Shown: positions 9,221 through 18,507 of the stretch, piece by piece
Layout: each line of letters opens with the position of its first letter
Numbering within the stretch: position 1 is the stretch's first letter
Assembly (NCBI RefSeq): GCF_023195755.1
Contig: NZ_CP096203.1
Span: forward strand, 1,054,001-1,118,000
Direction of reading: 5' to 3'
DNA length: 64,000 bases
From: Chryseobacterium nepalense
GTDB taxonomy: Bacteria > Bacteroidota > Bacteroidia > Flavobacteriales > Weeksellaceae
Made by a program: the position numbers and the translations under genes
The notes under the pieces: model-generated
What the model saw: only the letters and a program-made list of their open reading frames with translations
Databases searched by the model: none
Told to the model about the DNA's origin: nothing

Positions 9221-10546
9221 ATGAGCAATGATTACAATTACAAACCGATAGACAAGATCGTGCAGCCTATGCAAAGATTTATTCAACAGGAAAAGTCTGG
9301 GGGACTGTTGTTGGGAATCAGCGTTATATTGGCCCTTATTTTGGCAAATACACCTTTGTCTCATGCCTATCATGAAGTTTTGGAACAATCTTTTGGCTTC
9401 CAGTGGAACAATGAAACCTATTTTAATTATACCATTCACCACTGGATTAATGACGGTCTGATGTCCATATTTTTCTTTGTGGTAGGTTTGGAGCTGAAAC
9501 GGGAGATTATCGGGGGAGAGCTTTCTAATGTCAGAAAGGCTGTTTTACCTATTGTAGCTGCTGTTGGAGGCATGGTAATGCCTGCCCTTATTTATCTTCT
9601 TTTCAATCCTTCAGGCGAGCCACACAAAGGCTGGGGAATCCCGATGGCTACAGATATTGCTTTTGCATTGGGAGTTCTTTACCTGCTGGGAAATAAAATA
9701 CCGTTGGCACTTAAGGTTTTTTTAACAGCACTTGCTATTGTCGATGATCTTGGAGCAGTGCTCGTTATCGCATTTTTCTACACCGCTGAAATCAATATGG
9801 TATTTTTACTGGCCGGACTTTTCATTCTTGCTATAATGTATTTGGGAAACAAGCTTGGCATACGATCCATTATTTTTTATGCAGTTTTGGGAATCGGCGG
9901 AGTCTGGACCTGTTTTCTCGTGTCGGGAGTTCATGCTACGATCGCCGCCGTACTGGCCGCATTTACGATCCCGGCCGATGTGAAGATCCGGGAAAGTGTT
10001 TTTATTGCCAAGATTAATTCCTATCTGGAACGATTTAAAAATATTGATCCGGACCAGAATACACCCACCCTCACCAATGAACAGCTACATGTCCTGGAAA
10101 AAATGAACGAGGCAACCCTGGCTGCCACTCCCCCATTGCAAAGACTGGAACATGCCATGCATCCTGCCGTTTCATTCCTGATTATCCCTATTTTCGCTAT
10201 AGCGAATGCAGGTGTCTCGCTAACTATTGATATAGAGAGTCTCTTTAACAATAATATTGCAGTAGGTACTGCTTTAGGTCTGTTATTGGGTAAAGTAATC
10301 GGCATTGCAGGATTTAGTATTTTGTTTATAAAACTGAAAATTGCCAAAGTTCCTACGGGAATGACAATCAAAAACCTTTTCGGACTTGGATTTTTAGCTT
10401 CTATAGGATTCACCATGTCACTTTTTGTAACCTCACTGGCCTTTGGCCATGAAGAATACCAGACTCAGGCAAAAATAGGTATATTTGCCGCATCACTTAT
10501 CGGTGGAATTATAGGATATGTGATTCTCAACCGATCTGCAAAATAA
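9221..10546 (+). CDS. nhaA: Na+/H+ antiporter NhaA
   Basis: NhaA exports Na+ (or Li+) in exchange for protons and supports pH and salt homeostasis at the inner membrane. The 441-residue protein has about 12 hydrophobic segments and the family blocks FFFVVGLELKREIIGGEL, GWGIPMATDIAFALGVL and ALAIVDDLGAVLVIA. Asp145, Asp175 and Asp176 correspond to the E. coli ion-binding aspartates 133, 163 and 164. The loop of about 55 residues near 265-320 is longer than in E. coli NhaA, as is usual in Bacteroidetes. It is a single-gene unit, divergent from the efflux operon, convergent with tRNA-Arg downstream. The ATG is preceded by an A-rich AAAAAAGAAACG stretch instead of a classical Shine-Dalgarno. Confidence 0.97.
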   Translation: MSNDYNYKPIDKIVQPMQRFIQQEKSGGLLLGISVILALILANTPLSHAYHEVLEQSFGFQWNNETYFNYTIHHWINDGLMSIFFFVVGLELKREIIGGELSNVRKAVLPIVAAVGGMVMPALIYLLFNPSGEPHKGWGIPMATDIAFALGVLYLLGNKIPLALKVFLTALAIVDDLGAVLVIAFFYTAEINMVFLLAGLFILAIMYLGNKLGIRSIIFYAVLGIGGVWTCFLVSGVHATIAAVLAAFTIPADVKIRESVFIAKINSYLERFKNIDPDQNTPTLTNEQLHVLEKMNEATLAATPPLQRLEHAMHPAVSFLIIPIFAIANAGVSLTIDIESLFNNNIAVGTALGLLLGKVIGIAGFSILFIKLKIAKVPTGMTIKNLFGLGFLASIGFTMSLFVTSLAFGHEEYQTQAKIGIFAASLIGGIIGYVILNRSAK

Positions 10547-10623
10547 CTAAGGATGATTAGAATATAGATCAGGAATATGACAAACAGGCTCACCGACCAG
10601 ATGTATTATACCAATTATAAAAT

Positions 10624-10660
10624 AAAAAAAGGAAAAAGCACTCTTAAAATGCTTTTTTCC
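10624..10660 (-). terminator. Terminator of tRNA-Arg
   Basis: GGAAAAAGCA / TGCTTTTTTCC form a stem around CTCTTAAAA. Read on the minus strand the hairpin is followed by a run of T, placing it directly downstream of the tRNA. It may also slow transcription coming from nhaA. Confidence 0.7.
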
Positions 10661-10667
10661 TTACAGG

Positions 10668-10741
10668 TGACCCCGGAGGGATTCGAACCCCCAACCGACG
10701 GAGCCGAAATCCGTTATTCTATCCAGTTGAACTACGGAGCC
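10668..10741 (-). tRNA. tRNA-Arg (anticodon TCG)
   Basis: The minus strand folds as a full cloverleaf: acceptor GGCTCCG with CGGGGTC (G-U pairs allowed) and discriminator A, D-arm around AACTGGATA, anticodon stem ACGGA/TCCGT closing loop TTTCGGC with anticodon TCG, and T-arm GGGGG-TTCGAAT-CCCTC. The anticodon reads CGN arginine codons, mainly CGA. CCA is not encoded (CC then T follows), so it must be added after transcription. A T-rich terminator follows at once. Confidence 0.95.
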
Positions 10742-10812
10742 ATTTATAAATGATAACTGATGAATTATAAATGATTAATCATTCATCAATTATCATCTAT
10801 CAATTATTATAT
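10742..10812. repeat. AT-rich imperfect inverted repeat beside the tRNA
   Basis: The spacer between the tRNA and the outer-membrane gene is built of words such as ATGATAA and TGATGAAT on one side and their complements on the other (centre near 10774), forming an imperfect inverted repeat. Similar words occur at 8231-8275. It overlaps the tRNA promoter region and may also end the outer-membrane gene's transcript. Confidence 0.4.
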
Positions 10813-12573
10813 TTAGAATGTAATCTTTACGCCTCCCAAAATTTGTGCACCAAGAACTTTGTAGCCTTTGTACGTTTGGTATTTTGAGTTTAGAAGATTA
10901 TTTCCGAGTGCGAAAATACTGAAATTTTTGTGAATTTTATACTCTGCTGATAAGTTTAAATCAGCATACCCTCCAACTTTATCATTTGTATCCTCTGTAG
11001 ACAGGTAGGTTACCGGATTGCCAACTCCCTCAAGCACAAATGAATTCGTCGTTCTGTCGCTTGCAAAAATCCCTTTAAAACCAAGCATTAATTTTTGATC
11101 AAGCATGGTATATTTTGCTCCGATTGACGCCGTTACGAGCGGTACATTATAGATATCCGAGTAATTATCGAGGTCAAATTTGGTAAATTTTACTTCTGTA
11201 TCCAGGATAAGATTTGCCAGCGGGAAATATTGAAGGCTACCTTTAATATCGCCCACATTACCATTATCATAAACAGCAGAAAAAGTATTGGCATAATTAT
11301 AAGCGGAACGATTAACCGAAGTATAATCGAACAAATCATTTGCTCTGAAGAACATGATATCATTCATTTTTCCGTACCCTGCAGAAACATCATATTTGAA
11401 CATTTCATCAATATCTCCTCTCAAACCTACATAAAAATGATATTTTGTTTCAGTAGGTCTTAAGTACTGATCGGAAACGATAAAAGGGTTTTGCTGTAAA
11501 AGATCAGCATATGTATTCAGTTTAAGACCTCCGTCTACCCCACCGTAGAATTTAAACTCATCAGCGGCGGCATACTGGAATTCAGCCTGTGGAAACCAAT
11601 ACGTTTTATTATTTTTCATCTGTTCAGCCATCATCATATTCTGATTTTTCGAATTCAGAAATGCAAATGAAGAACCTAACATTAAATATGAATCTCCTTT
11701 TCTAAAGGTAACTTTAGGAGCAAGATTCAGATTAACAAAATTGGATGAATTCTGATCAAGAATGGCAAATTCACTTTTTACAGCTTCCACACCTACTCCC
11801 AGATCAGCGTTAAGGTTAAAACCTGACTTCCCGATTTCAACCGCATGTTTTGACAAATTGGCTAAAATGGAGACCTGGTTTTCCTGAGCATCAAAATGGT
11901 CTTTCAAAAAAGATGACTTTACACGCACATCATTCAGAATTTCATTGGAATAAAAATCATAATATCCGTTTACTTTAAATTGATTAACTCTCTGATCCAG
12001 ATCAACATCTCCAGGCTGCAGTGCATAAATTCCGTAGTAGTTATAACTGTTTAAGCCATATTCAGCATTCAGATTGAATTTCCCTTTATCTCCGTAAGAA
12101 TTGAGAAAGGCTCCCAAAGTAGTGGAACTCTGCTTGGAATCCCAGTCATATTCTTTTTTAAGGCCTTGTGTTGAAAGAAAATGGGCATCAACACCCACCT
12201 CAATTTTGTTTTCCAGTGTTTTGGAAATATTGGCATCTCCGAGAATTTTCCCGTAATTTCCCATTCCGAACTGGATATAATTATTTTGCGCAGAACCTTC
12301 AAATTTTGGTGTAACATCCTGGCCCTGGATGGTAGAAGTTTTAAAATCCGAAACTGCGGGAACATCCGTTATTCTGTATTGTACAGGATTCTGGGATTTT
12401 TCTTCCGGCGGATAATTTTTAATGGTTTCTACCGAAGTTTTCTTTTTTTCGATGTTCTTTACTTCCGGTTCTCTTTTTTTATTAAGAATCAGTTTTTCTT
12501 CTTTGATCTGGGAAAACGCCACCGACGAAACCCCTAAGAATAATATAGATAATATTTGAATTTTCCTGTTCAT
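10813..12573 (-). CDS. Outer-membrane beta-barrel protein (TonB-dependent-receptor-like, no plug seen)
   Basis: A 586-residue protein with an N-terminal signal peptide (MNRKIQILSILFLGVSSVAFS) and a charged Lys/Glu-rich stretch to about residue 70. A long series of alternating amphipathic strands follows (for example INLNADLGVGVEAV-type patterns), and it ends in ILGGVKITF, the terminal aromatic expected for an outer-membrane barrel. FALGNNLLNSKYQTYKGY near the end is typical of the last strands of TonB-dependent receptors. No carboxypeptidase-like or plug domain is visible and the length is short for a full receptor, so it may be a ligand-independent barrel. It is the last gene of an operon with a TPR protein and a lipoprotein, separated by 31 bases. 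Function unknown. Confidence 0.8.
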   Translation of the reverse strand: MNRKIQILSILFLGVSSVAFSQIKEEKLILNKKREPEVKNIEKKKTSVETIKNYPPEEKSQNPVQYRITDVPAVSDFKTSTIQGQDVTPKFEGSAQNNYIQFGMGNYGKILGDANISKTLENKIEVGVDAHFLSTQGLKKEYDWDSKQSSTTLGAFLNSYGDKGKFNLNAEYGLNSYNYYGIYALQPGDVDLDQRVNQFKVNGYYDFYSNEILNDVRVKSSFLKDHFDAQENQVSILANLSKHAVEIGKSGFNLNADLGVGVEAVKSEFAILDQNSSNFVNLNLAPKVTFRKGDSYLMLGSSFAFLNSKNQNMMMAEQMKNNKTYWFPQAEFQYAAADEFKFYGGVDGGLKLNTYADLLQQNPFIVSDQYLRPTETKYHFYVGLRGDIDEMFKYDVSAGYGKMNDIMFFRANDLFDYTSVNRSAYNYANTFSAVYDNGNVGDIKGSLQYFPLANLILDTEVKFTKFDLDNYSDIYNVPLVTASIGAKYTMLDQKLMLGFKGIFASDRTTNSFVLEGVGNPVTYLSTEDTNDKVGGYADLNLSAEYKIHKNFSIFALGNNLLNSKYQTYKGYKVLGAQILGGVKITF

Positions 12574-12604
12574 ATTTTCTTTATTTGAAAAATATAATTA
12601 GAGA

Positions 12605-13096
12605 TTATTTATTGGAAGCCATATAACTCCCCAATAATGCTTTCCCTGCTTGTTTATTATAAGTTTTGCTCAGTCTGAATATATTAAATAGCCATAAACT
12701 CTGATTAACTTCTAATTTAAATTGATAATTTTTAACCGTATTGTTTTCTGAAACATCATAGTTGAAAGTGTCTTTGGTACGATAAACCGAAGGCAATAAT
12801 CCTAAAGTCAGCATACTTCCCGCCATTAAATTGCCACACTGAAAGCTTTGATCCGGAACTAATTCATACAATTTTATTTTTGCGACATCCATACTATCGT
12901 CTACAATTTCATAAATATCAGAGTGTTTTAAAATAGTATATTCACGTTTCAGTTCTTTATTAATCACAAAAGCTTTCTGCTTCTGAAAATCTGGCTTTAT
13001 TCTTCTGTATTCTTTATTGCTAGCATTATAAGAAGGAAAACAGCTACACAAAGAAATAGAAAAAAGAAAAAAATATGTTATAACCTTAATTTTCAT
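12605..13096 (-). CDS. Small putative lipoprotein between TPR and barrel genes
   Basis: A 163-residue protein with a hydrophobic N-terminus and lipobox-like LCSC (Cys at 18 and possibly 20), followed by a hydrophilic body without recognised domain. KGLLGSYMASNK-like C-terminus and a Gly/Leu-rich patch (CGNLMAGSMLTLGLLPSVYR) near residue 95 may be a membrane-active hairpin. It starts five bases after the large TPR gene and precedes the barrel gene, so the three are almost surely co-transcribed. It is probably an envelope lipoprotein that works with the TPR protein. I do not recognise the family. Confidence 0.75.
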   Translation of the reverse strand: MKIKVITYFFLFSISLCSCFPSYNASNKEYRRIKPDFQKQKAFVINKELKREYTILKHSDIYEIVDDSMDVAKIKLYELVPDQSFQCGNLMAGSMLTLGLLPSVYRTKDTFNYDVSENNTVKNYQFKLEVNQSLWLFNIFRLSKTYNKQAGKALLGSYMASNK

Positions 13097-13101
13097 GAAA
13101 G

Positions 13102-16062
13102 CTATTTTTTAATCTGCTTTTTAACCTCTTTTGCTTCCGCTACGATCTCCGGAAAATCTTTATAATTTTCGATAATCTGATCGCATGTATAGCTCGCCTG
13201 GTAATTGTCTTTTAAACCAACATAGTTTTTCGCCATTAATACAAGAGCTTTTGCTCCCCAATATTCCTCCGAAGAATAATTATTGGCCAGTTTAAAAATC
13301 GTTTCATTGGAAGATTTAAAGGCCTTTGCTTTACTCTGATAAAATGCTTTTGCATAAAGCGATTCTGCCGCAACTTCCGTATTAGAAGATTTCTCCAAAG
13401 AAGCATATGCAGCCTGTGCATCCTTATCTTTTCCGGCATTCATCAGGCTTCTTGCTTTAATCACTTTTGCAGTCTCAATAACGGCCGCCGAGTTTTTACC
13501 GTTGGCAATTACCGCATCGGCAAGCTTTTCAGCTTCAGCAAAATTCTTTTCTTCAGCGTATAATTTCATTAATTCTACATTTGCATAGTTTTTAACATTT
13601 ACATTTGAAGAATTTTTGATGTTTTCTAAATATTTTCTGGCTTCTCCCGAATCACCCTGTGCAATATAGATCTGGGCCAGACGGGTTTGCGCATCATCCT
13701 GATAATCGTTTTGCACATTGGCAATTTCCTGTAAAACCAGCAATGCTTTTGTTGTATTTTTTGTCTGGTAGTAACTTTCTCCAAGCTCATATTTTGCCTG
13801 GTAAAGACCTTCTCCTGTAGGATTTTGGGTTAAATATTTTTCGTAGTACGAAATAGCACTTTGATAATCTTTTTTAGCAAAATACTGTTTTGCCGTGGAA
13901 AGGTTGATCTCGTCAATTTCAGCAGCATCGATGTTGACTCCGATATTTTTAGCAAAACTCTGATAGCCGGCAACATCTCCGTTTTTAGTGAAAATTGGCT
14001 TTGCAGCCTGCGCTATTTTTTCAGCATAAGCTGTATTTCTGTACTGCTCACCAAGAGATTTTAATTCAGATAATGCTTTATCATTCTGATTTAAATCAAT
14101 ATAATTTTGTGCCCTGTAAATTGAAGCATTCGCAACCAGATCTTTATCCGATGAGTTTCTGATTACTTTGGCAAAGAAATCATTTGAGTTGGCAAAATCA
14201 TCCTGCGCCGCATAGGCTGTTCCTATTTCATACTGAGCATCATCATAATACTCCGAATCCGGATATTTTGACAACAGGTTTTTCAGATTGGAAATTTTAG
14301 CCTGCGTATCGCCTTTAAATCCTAAGGCCATTGCCTTCTGATACAATGTATAATCTGTGGCATCTTCATTTTTCTCATAGATGGCGATCGCTTCATTCAG
14401 ATTATTATTGGCGTAATTGATGTCTGCCAAACGAAGTTCAGCATCATTTTTAAATTCAGGTTTCGGATTTTTTAAATATTGGGTGAAATACTGTTCTGCC
14501 TGATCAAACTTTTTAGACTTGAAATAGGCATATCCCAAATCGTAAGGAAGCTGCTGCTTTTCAGGGAAATTTTCATTTAAAAGCTTTTCGTAGCGTGCTA
14601 TGGCAGAAGGATAGTTCCCTTTCTGGTAATACACCTGTCCCAGCCAGTATAATGCCCTGTTGTTAAACTCTTTATTGATATTAAACCCTAAACTTCTGAG
14701 GAAATACTGTTCCGCTTCATCATAATTCCCCTTGTTGAATTCTTCCGTTCCCAGTAAGTATGAAACTTCCTGGTCAATTTTATCAATTTCCGGAGATGAA
14801 TTCTTAAGCCTGTCGATCGCATTCAGTGTTTCTTTATAATTTCCCGAATAGAGATAAGATTTCACCAAAAGTGATCTCATCTCTGAAGCATTGGTTTCCG
14901 GATTTTCGGTAATATAATTCTGAATTACCGTGGAAGCGCTTTCAAAAGGATTCCCGATATCATAACTTAATTTTGCATACTGCTCGTGGGCCAGCTTTTT
15001 CACTTTCGGATCATAGTTCATCTGGTATGAAGAACGGAAAGCCGAAAGCGCTTCCTGTTTTTTATCCACCGCGAGATACGCATTTCCAAGCTGATAATAA
15101 GCATTTTGAGCCAGCGCTGAATTGCTGTTTAATAATTGGTTGTAATAGGAAACCGCTTCATCATATTTTTTAAGCTGAGCTGCCACAAATCCCATTTCAT
15201 ACAGATCATTTTCCGAAGGATTCTGCTGAACGCTCAGATAATCTTTAAGGTGGGGATATGCTGACGTATAATCGCCTTTCATGAAGTAACTTTCTCCGAT
15301 GATTTTATGAACTTCCGCTTTATAAGCTTCAGAAATATCTTCATTCAATAAAGCTGTACCTTCTGAAATTGCCTTATCATAGTCCTTATCATTATAATAC
15401 ATCTGAACATAATAAGGACGAACGAGTTTGGAATATTTAGGCTGATCTTTTACCGAATCGAAATATCGGAATGCCTTTTCATTCTGCCGGTCGGAATAAT
15501 ATAAATGTCCTAACATGTAGGCAATATCCCCTTTTTGGGAATCGTCTGCTGTTTTGTAGGCTTCTTCAAGAGCATCAGTTGCCCCTTTAGAATCTCCCAT
15601 CATGAATTTGGCATATCCTAATTTCAGAACATATTGCGTATTTTCTTCTTTTGAAAGCTGATATTGATTTACTTTTTTAAGTGTTTCCAGGGCTTTCGGA
15701 AAATCCTTTTTAGCAAGATAATAATCTGCCAACGGTAAATTAGCCTGTGCAAAATACGCCGAGTTCGGATATTCTTTAATAAAAGCCGTTAAACCTTCTT
15801 CCGCATGATTTTTCTGAAGAATAACTCCAATCACATTATCAAAAAACTGCGCAGCTTCCTGTCTTGACCTTGACAAATTCTGGTTGTAGAAATATTGCCG
15901 GGCATATTCATATTGAGAAGCGTTGTATATTTTGGTCTGATAAAGATTTTCAGCAAGGTTGAAACGGTAATTTTCTTTTTGGGTAAAGTATTGAGACTGC
16001 TGTGCATCGGAGATTCCGAAATAGAACACCGCAGCCGCTAAGAGTATTTTTTTTGATTTCAT
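13102..16062 (-). CDS. Large exported tetratricopeptide-repeat protein
   Basis: This 986-residue protein has a signal peptide (MKSKKILLAAAVFYFGISDAQ) followed almost entirely by tandem TPR-like helical pairs, such as GDYTSAYPHLKDYL, KYDEAVSYYNQLL, GNYDEAEQYFLRSL and KGNYPSAIARYEKLL. More than 15 repeat units are visible, with the usual Trp/Leu/Gly/Tyr/Ala/Pro spacing. No Cys lipobox, so it is probably periplasmic. It leads the operon with a lipoprotein and an outer-membrane barrel, suggesting it scaffolds that barrel or a cell-envelope complex. Related operons occur in Flavobacteriia, but no defined function is recalled. It is distinct from the gliding lipoprotein SprE, which has a lipobox. 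Confidence 0.88.
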   Translation of the reverse strand: MKSKKILLAAAVFYFGISDAQQSQYFTQKENYRFNLAENLYQTKIYNASQYEYARQYFYNQNLSRSRQEAAQFFDNVIGVILQKNHAEEGLTAFIKEYPNSAYFAQANLPLADYYLAKKDFPKALETLKKVNQYQLSKEENTQYVLKLGYAKFMMGDSKGATDALEEAYKTADDSQKGDIAYMLGHLYYSDRQNEKAFRYFDSVKDQPKYSKLVRPYYVQMYYNDKDYDKAISEGTALLNEDISEAYKAEVHKIIGESYFMKGDYTSAYPHLKDYLSVQQNPSENDLYEMGFVAAQLKKYDEAVSYYNQLLNSNSALAQNAYYQLGNAYLAVDKKQEALSAFRSSYQMNYDPKVKKLAHEQYAKLSYDIGNPFESASTVIQNYITENPETNASEMRSLLVKSYLYSGNYKETLNAIDRLKNSSPEIDKIDQEVSYLLGTEEFNKGNYDEAEQYFLRSLGFNINKEFNNRALYWLGQVYYQKGNYPSAIARYEKLLNENFPEKQQLPYDLGYAYFKSKKFDQAEQYFTQYLKNPKPEFKNDAELRLADINYANNNLNEAIAIYEKNEDATDYTLYQKAMALGFKGDTQAKISNLKNLLSKYPDSEYYDDAQYEIGTAYAAQDDFANSNDFFAKVIRNSSDKDLVANASIYRAQNYIDLNQNDKALSELKSLGEQYRNTAYAEKIAQAAKPIFTKNGDVAGYQSFAKNIGVNIDAAEIDEINLSTAKQYFAKKDYQSAISYYEKYLTQNPTGEGLYQAKYELGESYYQTKNTTKALLVLQEIANVQNDYQDDAQTRLAQIYIAQGDSGEARKYLENIKNSSNVNVKNYANVELMKLYAEEKNFAEAEKLADAVIANGKNSAAVIETAKVIKARSLMNAGKDKDAQAAYASLEKSSNTEVAAESLYAKAFYQSKAKAFKSSNETIFKLANNYSSEEYWGAKALVLMAKNYVGLKDNYQASYTCDQIIENYKDFPEIVAEAKEVKKQIKK

Positions 16063-16278
16063 TAATTTTAAATTTTAAAATGTTTAAGGCTGATAATCAG
16101 CTTTACTATATTTAAAATTCTGCGGAAAAATTATCCACAATCCATCAACGAAAATATTGAAAAGATATTGTATATACAAGTGTTTTAACACATTGTTAAT
16201 AAGTGGATAAATTTTTAAGACTTCTTAACTTTTCGGTAAGAAACCTTAAGAAAACCTGAATTATTTCAGATAAATAAT

Positions 16279-16286
16279 TACATTTG
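16279..16286 (+). promoter_or_regulatory. Probable -7 box of the amino-acid permease gene
   Basis: TACATTTG is an exact match to the Bacteroidetes -7 consensus, 28 bases before the ATG at 16315. No clear TTG was found at the expected -33 distance, so the call rests on one element. Confidence 0.45.
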
Positions 16287-16314
16287 CTTTTTTCAAATCA
16301 AATTTTAGAATTGA

Positions 16315-17985
16315 ATGAGTCAGCTTTTTAGAAGGAAAATCTATTCAGAGTCAGATACATCCACAAGCCTGCATAGAGTTTTGGGTGTTTGGGATATTGT
16401 GTTCTTTGGTATTGCAGCGATTATTGGTGCGGGAAGTTTCAGCAGTTTGGGAGAAGCGGTTTTCAGAGGAGGTCCCGGAGTTATTTTACTGTATCTGATT
16501 TGTGGTTTTGCCTGCGGATTTACGGCACTTTGTTATGCTGAATTTGCCAGCAGAATTCCTACTGCAGGATCGGCTTATACTTATGCCTATGCAAGTTTTG
16601 GTGAACTTATTGCCTGGGTTATCGGCTGGGCATTGATTATGGAGTATTCCTTCGGAAATATCTATGTCGCTTTTTCGTGGTCGGATTATTTTACCAGCTT
16701 TTTAGAAAGATTGGGCATGCATATTCCGGACTATCTTACCTGCAGTTATACGGAAGCTAAAAAAGCCTTTATGAACGGCTCAGAAAATAAAGAGCTCATC
16801 AGTGCATGGAAAAATGCACCGTTGTTGGGAAATTTAAAATTCATTGTTGACGTTCCGGCATTGGTTATTAACGGACTAATCACGTGGCTGTGCTATGTCG
16901 GCGTTAAAGAAAGTAAAAACTTTAATAACGTTTTAGTAATTCTGAAACTTGCCGTTATTGTTCTGATAATTTTGGTAGGCTTCGCTTACATTAATACAGA
17001 TAACTGGACCCCTGTAAATCCTGAAACACAGGTCGCTTCTTTTATGCCGAACGGCTTTGCAGGCGTCATGAGTGCAGTTTCAGGAGTATTCTTTGCCTAC
17101 ATCGGCTTTGATGCTTTAAGTGTACTTTCCGAAGAGACAAAAGATCCGCAGCGTACATTACCTAAGGGAATGATCATTTCCCTGGTGCTGTGTACTGTTA
17201 TTTATATCGCTTTGACTCTGGTGCTGACAGGAATGGTAGATTACAGGAAATTCGACGGTGTTGGAGATCCGCTTTCTTTCATCTTTGAAAAATCCAATGC
17301 CAATGTTGCCTGGATGGAACTCGTGGTTTCTTTTGTTGCTATTGTTGCTATTACGACGGTTTTACTGGTATTTCAGATGGGGCAGCCGAGAATATGGTAT
17401 GCGATGAGCCGTGACGGACTGATGTCTCCAAAATTCCAGACGGTACATCCAAAATACAAAACCCCTTCTTATGCAACCGTAGTTACAGGAATTGTAGTTG
17501 GTATTCCTATATTATTTACCGATAAAAGCTTCATTCTTGATTTTACAAGTATCGGAACTATTTTCGCATTTGTACTGGTTTGCGCCGGCGTTCTGACGCT
17601 CCCTGCAAAAGAGAAACTGAAAGGCAGATTCCATCTTCCTTATATTAATGGTAAAATCATTTTCCCGGTTATTTTTATCGGTAGCCTGATCGGTTTCTAT
17701 TTCTGGCAGCCTGAATTTTTTAACACGCTGATGGATTGGAATGATCCTAAAGAAGGAGAATTCAGAGCTTCTATATTTTTCTTTATATTGATTAATCTTG
17801 TTCTTTGCATCTTTACTTTTATAAAGAACTTTTCATTGATTCCATTAGTCGGGTTAAGCTCATGCTTATATCTTTTAACCGGGATGAGCCATGACAACTG
17901 GTTTTGGTTCGGGCTATGGTTTGCAATAGGACTGATTATTTATTTCTGCTACGGATACAGAAACAGTAAGCTCAGAAAAGCTTAA
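16315..17985 (+). CDS. APC-superfamily amino acid permease (cationic amino acid transporter type)
   Basis: A 556-residue inner-membrane transporter with about 12-14 hydrophobic helices. The N-terminal part GVWDIVFFGIAAIIGAGSFSSLGEAV is the unwound TM1 substrate site of APC transporters (GAGIF-type motif; here GAGSF). FAYIGFDALSVLSEETKDPQRTLPKG is the TM6/loop signature seen in YfnA/CAT-type basic or neutral amino-acid permeases. QPRIWYAMSRDGLMS is the conserved TM8 loop. Exact substrate cannot be read. It is a single-gene unit, divergent from the TPR operon, with its own strong terminator at 18001-18038. Confidence 0.92.
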   Translation: MSQLFRRKIYSESDTSTSLHRVLGVWDIVFFGIAAIIGAGSFSSLGEAVFRGGPGVILLYLICGFACGFTALCYAEFASRIPTAGSAYTYAYASFGELIAWVIGWALIMEYSFGNIYVAFSWSDYFTSFLERLGMHIPDYLTCSYTEAKKAFMNGSENKELISAWKNAPLLGNLKFIVDVPALVINGLITWLCYVGVKESKNFNNVLVILKLAVIVLIILVGFAYINTDNWTPVNPETQVASFMPNGFAGVMSAVSGVFFAYIGFDALSVLSEETKDPQRTLPKGMIISLVLCTVIYIALTLVLTGMVDYRKFDGVGDPLSFIFEKSNANVAWMELVVSFVAIVAITTVLLVFQMGQPRIWYAMSRDGLMSPKFQTVHPKYKTPSYATVVTGIVVGIPILFTDKSFILDFTSIGTIFAFVLVCAGVLTLPAKEKLKGRFHLPYINGKIIFPVIFIGSLIGFYFWQPEFFNTLMDWNDPKEGEFRASIFFFILINLVLCIFTFIKNFSLIPLVGLSSCLYLLTGMSHDNWFWFGLWFAIGLIIYFCYGYRNSKLRKA

Positions 17986-18000
17986 CATATAACAAATACG

Positions 18001-18038
18001 GAGCCGGATTCTTTAAAAGAATCCGGCTTTTATTTTTT
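18001..18038 (+). terminator. Terminator of the permease gene
   Basis: GAGCCGGATTCTTT / AAAGAATCCGGCTTTT forms a long near-perfect stem with an AT loop followed by a T-rich tail, 15 bases after the permease stop codon. Confidence 0.85.
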
Positions 18039-18098
18039 GGAAACTTTAAAATTTGGCGAACTTATTGCTTAGATTCTATTAATTAAAATACAAATGCC

Positions 18099-18440
18099 AT
18101 GTCTGAAAGAATAAAAACATTCAAGGAATTTTACCAGTTTTACCTTACTGAACATCGTAAAATGGGAACGCGAATTTTCCATTTTGTAGGAATTTTATTG
18201 GTATTTTTTGTAATAGGATACGTGATAAGTTCAGGAAAAGAAAGGTTTTTATGGTATGTTCCAATATTTGGATACGGCTTTGCATGGTTTAGTCATGCTG
18301 TGATTGAAAAGAATAAACCGGCAACATTCCGTTATCCGCTGTGGTCATTGATTTCAGATTTCAGACTTTTTTTTGAACTCCTGATCGGCAAACAGAAATT
18401 CACTGGAATTCCGGTTCCGAAGAAGACGGAAGAGATTTAG
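18099..18440 (+). CDS. DUF962 (Mpo1-like) membrane protein
   Basis: A 113-residue protein with the DUF962/YGL010w-type start TFKEFYQFYLTEHRKMGTRIFHFVGILLVF. The conserved residues are His-Arg near residue 17 and His-Phe-x-Gly near 28. Two to three hydrophobic segments and GYGFAWFSHAVIEKNKPATFRYPLWSLI follow, where the second conserved His and the NKPATF motif sit. The eukaryotic homologue Mpo1 is a dioxygenase acting on 2-hydroxy fatty acids; that activity is not shown for bacterial members, and the histidines could bind iron. Single gene, convergent with the transglutaminase-like gene and ended by a perfect hairpin. Confidence 0.88.
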   Translation: MSERIKTFKEFYQFYLTEHRKMGTRIFHFVGILLVFFVIGYVISSGKERFLWYVPIFGYGFAWFSHAVIEKNKPATFRYPLWSLISDFRLFFELLIGKQKFTGIPVPKKTEEI

Positions 18441-18456
18441 AGCTTTTATAATCAAA

Positions 18457-18499
18457 AAAATTTCGGGCGGGTTTGCTTTGCAAACCCGCCCGAAATTTT
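18457..18499. terminator. Perfect 20-bp hairpin, bidirectional terminator
   Basis: Arms 18457-18476 and 18480-18499 are perfectly complementary (core TTCGGGCGGGTTTGC), with only TTT in the loop. A/T runs on both sides allow termination from the DUF962 gene and from the convergent transglutaminase-like gene. Confidence 0.9.
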
Positions 18500-18507
18500 C
18501 CTCAACC

